A stretch of DNA of 33,718 nucleotides from an uncultured Lachnospiraceae bacterium (lineage in GTDB: Bacteria > Bacillota > Clostridia > Lachnospirales > Lachnospiraceae), in assembly GCA_947629865.1 (NCBI GenBank), contig CANRFJ010000025.1, forward strand, positions 1 through 33,718. The letters run 5' to 3'. The translations under genes were made by a program, and so were the position numbers. Each line of letters starts with the position of its first letter. Position 1 is the first letter of the stretch. Below are positions 31,611 to 33,718 of the stretch, one piece after another. The notes under the pieces were generated by a model that did no database searches, was not told the DNA's origin, and worked only from the letters and a program-made list of their open reading frames with translations.

Positions 31611-32597
31611 ATGGTTTCAATTATAATACCTGCATATAATGTGGAAAAATATATCTTTCGTGCAATAGAATCATGTATCGAGCAAACATATAAGGATATA
31701 GAGATTATTATTGTTGATGATGGATCGATAGATAACACGTTTGGTATTATATCTGAATACGCAGAACGCGATTATCGTATACGGATATATAGGCAGCAAA
31801 ATAAAGGAGTGTCGGTTGCCAGAAACAGGGGGATTAAGGAGTCAAGAGGAGATTTTCTTATTTTTCTTGATGCGGATGATTGGATGGAAACTGACACTGT
31901 AGAAACACTGATGCAGAATTGTCAAAAAGGATATCTTTTGTGTGTTTGTATGAAATTGGTGAGGCTACAAGAAGATGACAGGTTAGATATAATATTTCCA
32001 CCTAAAAAAATAAAAGATACAATTGTCAAAAAGGATAGATTAATCAAATGCTTTTGCTGTTGTGAATATCTTTTAGGTAGTGCCTGCTATAAATTGTTTG
32101 ACAGAAAGATATTATTTGATAATAAAATTGAATTTAATTCCAAAATTCATAACGGAGAAGATGGGCTGTTTGTTTTTCGCTATCTATTATGTGTTGAGGG
32201 CTTGATATACAAAGATAAACCGTTATGGAACATATTAGAAAGAAAAGACAGTGCCACTTCGAGTGAATATAATTTTAAAATGTCAACTGCAATTGATGCA
32301 GCTGACATTTTAGTGAACTATACTGAATATAGCCTTGATAATGAACAATATGTAAAATATTACTATACACAGAGGGCAATTGTTATGAGGCGAATTGCTG
32401 CTCGAACGAGAAAAAGGCTTTCAAAGAATGAGCAAAAAAAATTAGATAAAGCCGTTAAGCGATATGTAAAGAATTATTTAATAACGGAACATTCATATAG
32501 CAAAAAAATAAAAGCACTTATAGTTATTTATTCACCTTTATTTATTTTGCGCTGGATATTAATTACATATAGTATATTCCGAAGGGATAAAAATTGA
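31611..32597 (+). CDS. GT2-family glycosyltransferase
   Basis: 328-residue GT-A-fold inverting glycosyltransferase. It opens MVSIIIPAYNVEKYIFRAIESCIEQTYKDIEIIIVDDGSIDNT, the canonical nucleotide-sugar-binding start. It continues with NKGVSVARNRGIKESRGDFLIFLDADDW, where D87-A-D89 is the metal-binding DxD motif. The acceptor side includes a KIHNGEDGLFVFRYL ED motif, probably the catalytic base. A C-terminal hydrophobic stretch around residues 302-322 may attach it to the membrane. Strongly A/T rich like its neighbours. GAGGTG lies ten bases before the ATG. The sugar cannot be predicted. Confidence 0.9.
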   Translation: MVSIIIPAYNVEKYIFRAIESCIEQTYKDIEIIIVDDGSIDNTFGIISEYAERDYRIRIYRQQNKGVSVARNRGIKESRGDFLIFLDADDWMETDTVETLMQNCQKGYLLCVCMKLVRLQEDDRLDIIFPPKKIKDTIVKKDRLIKCFCCCEYLLGSACYKLFDRKILFDNKIEFNSKIHNGEDGLFVFRYLLCVEGLIYKDKPLWNILERKDSATSSEYNFKMSTAIDAADILVNYTEYSLDNEQYVKYYYTQRAIVMRRIAARTRKRLSKNEQKKLDKAVKRYVKNYLITEHSYSKKIKALIVIYSPLFILRWILITYSIFRRDKN

Positions 32598-32668
32598 GGC
32601 GGAGGGGTGAGCGCAACGAAAATGTTAAGTAAATTAATGGTGATTCTGAAAAGTGGAGGGTGATAGTA

Positions 32669-33667
32669 ATGATGGATAATTTCTTAAAGAAGATTGCTTT
32701 GATTACTATTTATGATGATTATAATATCGGAAATAAACTTCAGAATTATGCTTTGAAAAAATCAATAGAAGATATGGGATTTGTCGTAGAAACTATTAAC
32801 ACACATTCTTTTGGACGATGGGTATTAAGTTGGAGAGGCTGGATTGTTACAATATTAGGTATTCCGCGTAAGGCCAGTCATTATCGACGAATGATGATTA
32901 AACGAAAAAAGATATTTCGGACTTTTTCCAAACGATATTTGAATGTAAGCAGACCTTACTCTTTTGATGAAATAAAAAATGGAGCATTAAGAGAATATAG
33001 TGCGTTTGTGTGTGGCAGTGATCAAGTTTGGCATCTTTGGACAAAAAAGAAAGAAGAATTAGACTATTTTTTTCTGAATTTTACCGAGGTGGATAAAAGG
33101 ATTTGTTATGCACCAAGTTTTGGCTTTGAAGAAGTACCAGAAGAATTTGGAGAGACATATCGGCGCGGGCTTATGGGATTTAATAGATTGAGCTGTCGCG
33201 AACAGTCTGGATGTGAATTAATTCAGAGATTGACAGGGAGGGAGGCGGAAAGACTTTGTGATCCAACGATGCTTTTAACGACAGAGCAATGGGATCAAAT
33301 TGCGCGAAAGCCAGAATTTTCAGTCCCTGAGAAATATCTTCTGACTTATTTTCTTGGGGCTATAAGCGAGCATATAAAGCAGAAGATAGATGAAATTGCA
33401 AGAAAATATAGTTTGAAGGTTGTTAATGTATATTGCATGGATTTCAGCAAAGAAAATGATTCCTATTTTTGTACGGGGCCGGACGAGTTTATTTTCCTTG
33501 TTAAGCATGCAACTTATGTGTGTACGGATTCTTTTCATGGGACCGTATTTTCTATCCTCTACCACAAAAGATTTGAGGTATTTCAACGAAGTGGGGAGGA
33601 TGGATTTATGATGAAGGGTCGATTGAAGACACTGTTGGAACTTTTGAGGCATCATCAGTTTGTGTGA
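32669..33667 (+). CDS. Polysaccharide pyruvyl transferase family protein
   Basis: 332-residue protein of the PS_pyruv_trans family, which adds pyruvate ketals to sugars or acts as related glycan-modifying transferases. Family segments seen are ITIYDDYNIGNKLQNYALKKSIEDMGF at the N terminus, AFVCGSDQVWHLW near 114, RICYAPSFGF near 147, LSCREQSGCELI near 175, CDPTMLL near 198, and YVCTDSFHGTVFSILYHKRFEVF near 285. ATG 32669 is chosen because GGAGGG lies eight bases upstream. It ends soon after RLKTLLELLRHH, where many relatives have a further C-terminal segment, so the end may be slightly truncated. Together with the uronate genes it predicts an acidic polymer. Confidence 0.85.
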   Translation: MMDNFLKKIALITIYDDYNIGNKLQNYALKKSIEDMGFVVETINTHSFGRWVLSWRGWIVTILGIPRKASHYRRMMIKRKKIFRTFSKRYLNVSRPYSFDEIKNGALREYSAFVCGSDQVWHLWTKKKEELDYFFLNFTEVDKRICYAPSFGFEEVPEEFGETYRRGLMGFNRLSCREQSGCELIQRLTGREAERLCDPTMLLTTEQWDQIARKPEFSVPEKYLLTYFLGAISEHIKQKIDEIARKYSLKVVNVYCMDFSKENDSYFCTGPDEFIFLVKHATYVCTDSFHGTVFSILYHKRFEVFQRSGEDGFMMKGRLKTLLELLRHHQFV

Positions 33668-33672
33668 AACAT

Positions 33673-33694
33673 ATATGCCTGCCTCATGGCATAT
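33673..33694. repeat. Short inverted repeat after the pyruvyl transferase gene
   Basis: ATATGCC at 33673-33679 pairs with GGCATAT at 33688-33694 across eight bases, just after the stop codon. No T tract follows, so it is not a standard terminator. The window ends 24 bases later. Confidence 0.35.
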
Positions 33695-33718
33695 AGTTCA
33701 TCTTATTCTGCCTTGATT

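Noticed and set aside
1-33718. CRISPR arrays, tRNA or rRNA genes, insertion sequences
   Set aside because: No regularly spaced repeats, cloverleaf or rRNA segments, or transposase genes were recognised in the window.

Overview
The window reads like a chromosome segment of an anaerobic gut-type Clostridia, most likely Lachnospiraceae. This rests on gene content and style rather than any search: GGAGG-type ribosome binding sites, rubrerythrin, a ZTP riboswitch feeding a split PurO/PurH pair, a LoaP-type NusG paralogue, a BlaI-type regulator, and polysaccharide genes with the two ATP-grasp families common in Firmicutes capsule loci. Nearly all genes lie on the + strand. The exception is a secreted metallophosphoesterase at 11142-12902.

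Layout. 112-2542: riboflavin genes ribE-ribBA-ribH, followed with almost no gaps by a MoxR ATPase/DUF58/DUF4129 membrane set, a Cof-type HAD phosphatase and a GH43 glycosidase (to 8154). 8248-9627: an orphan BlaI-type repressor and a CaxA-type Na+/Ca2+ exchanger. 9727-11088: citrate synthase. 11142-13678: the metallophosphoesterase and a divergent rubrerythrin. 13713-15858: a ZTP riboswitch with its terminator, then IMP cyclohydrolase (PurO family) and an AICAR transformylase lacking the cyclohydrolase domain; together these do the last two steps of IMP synthesis. 15926-19055: a two-component system and an anchored NlpC/P60-like protein. Paired 11-bp direct repeats precede both the regulator gene and the NlpC-like gene, suggesting one regulon.

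19206-33718: the most interesting part. A tyrosine recombinase gene ends inside one arm of a perfect 21-bp inverted repeat (20155-20175 and 20380-20400). The repeats enclose a 204-bp segment with promoter-like sequences only on the minus strand. Immediately beyond the second arm lies a LoaP/NusG-like antiterminator, then a long exopolysaccharide operon. I read this as a phase-variable switch: the recombinase flips a promoter, which turns on the antiterminator, which permits transcription of the long glycan operon. In the orientation given here the switch appears OFF.

The operon encodes three GT4-like and one GT2-like glycosyltransferases, a radical SAM protein, a UDP-glucuronate 4-epimerase and UDP-glucose dehydrogenase (UDP-GlcA and UDP-GalA supply), two different ATP-grasp proteins (sugar-transfer-associated and TupA-like), a Wzy-like polymerase and a pyruvyltransferase-like protein. 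This suggests an acidic polymer, possibly decorated with amino acids or pyruvate. The first glycosyltransferase is split by a frameshift. Base composition falls sharply from about 25.8 kb and more so after 28.1 kb, consistent with acquired strain-specific capsule genes. The operon probably runs beyond the window, because no flippase or initiating sugar-phosphate transferase is seen.
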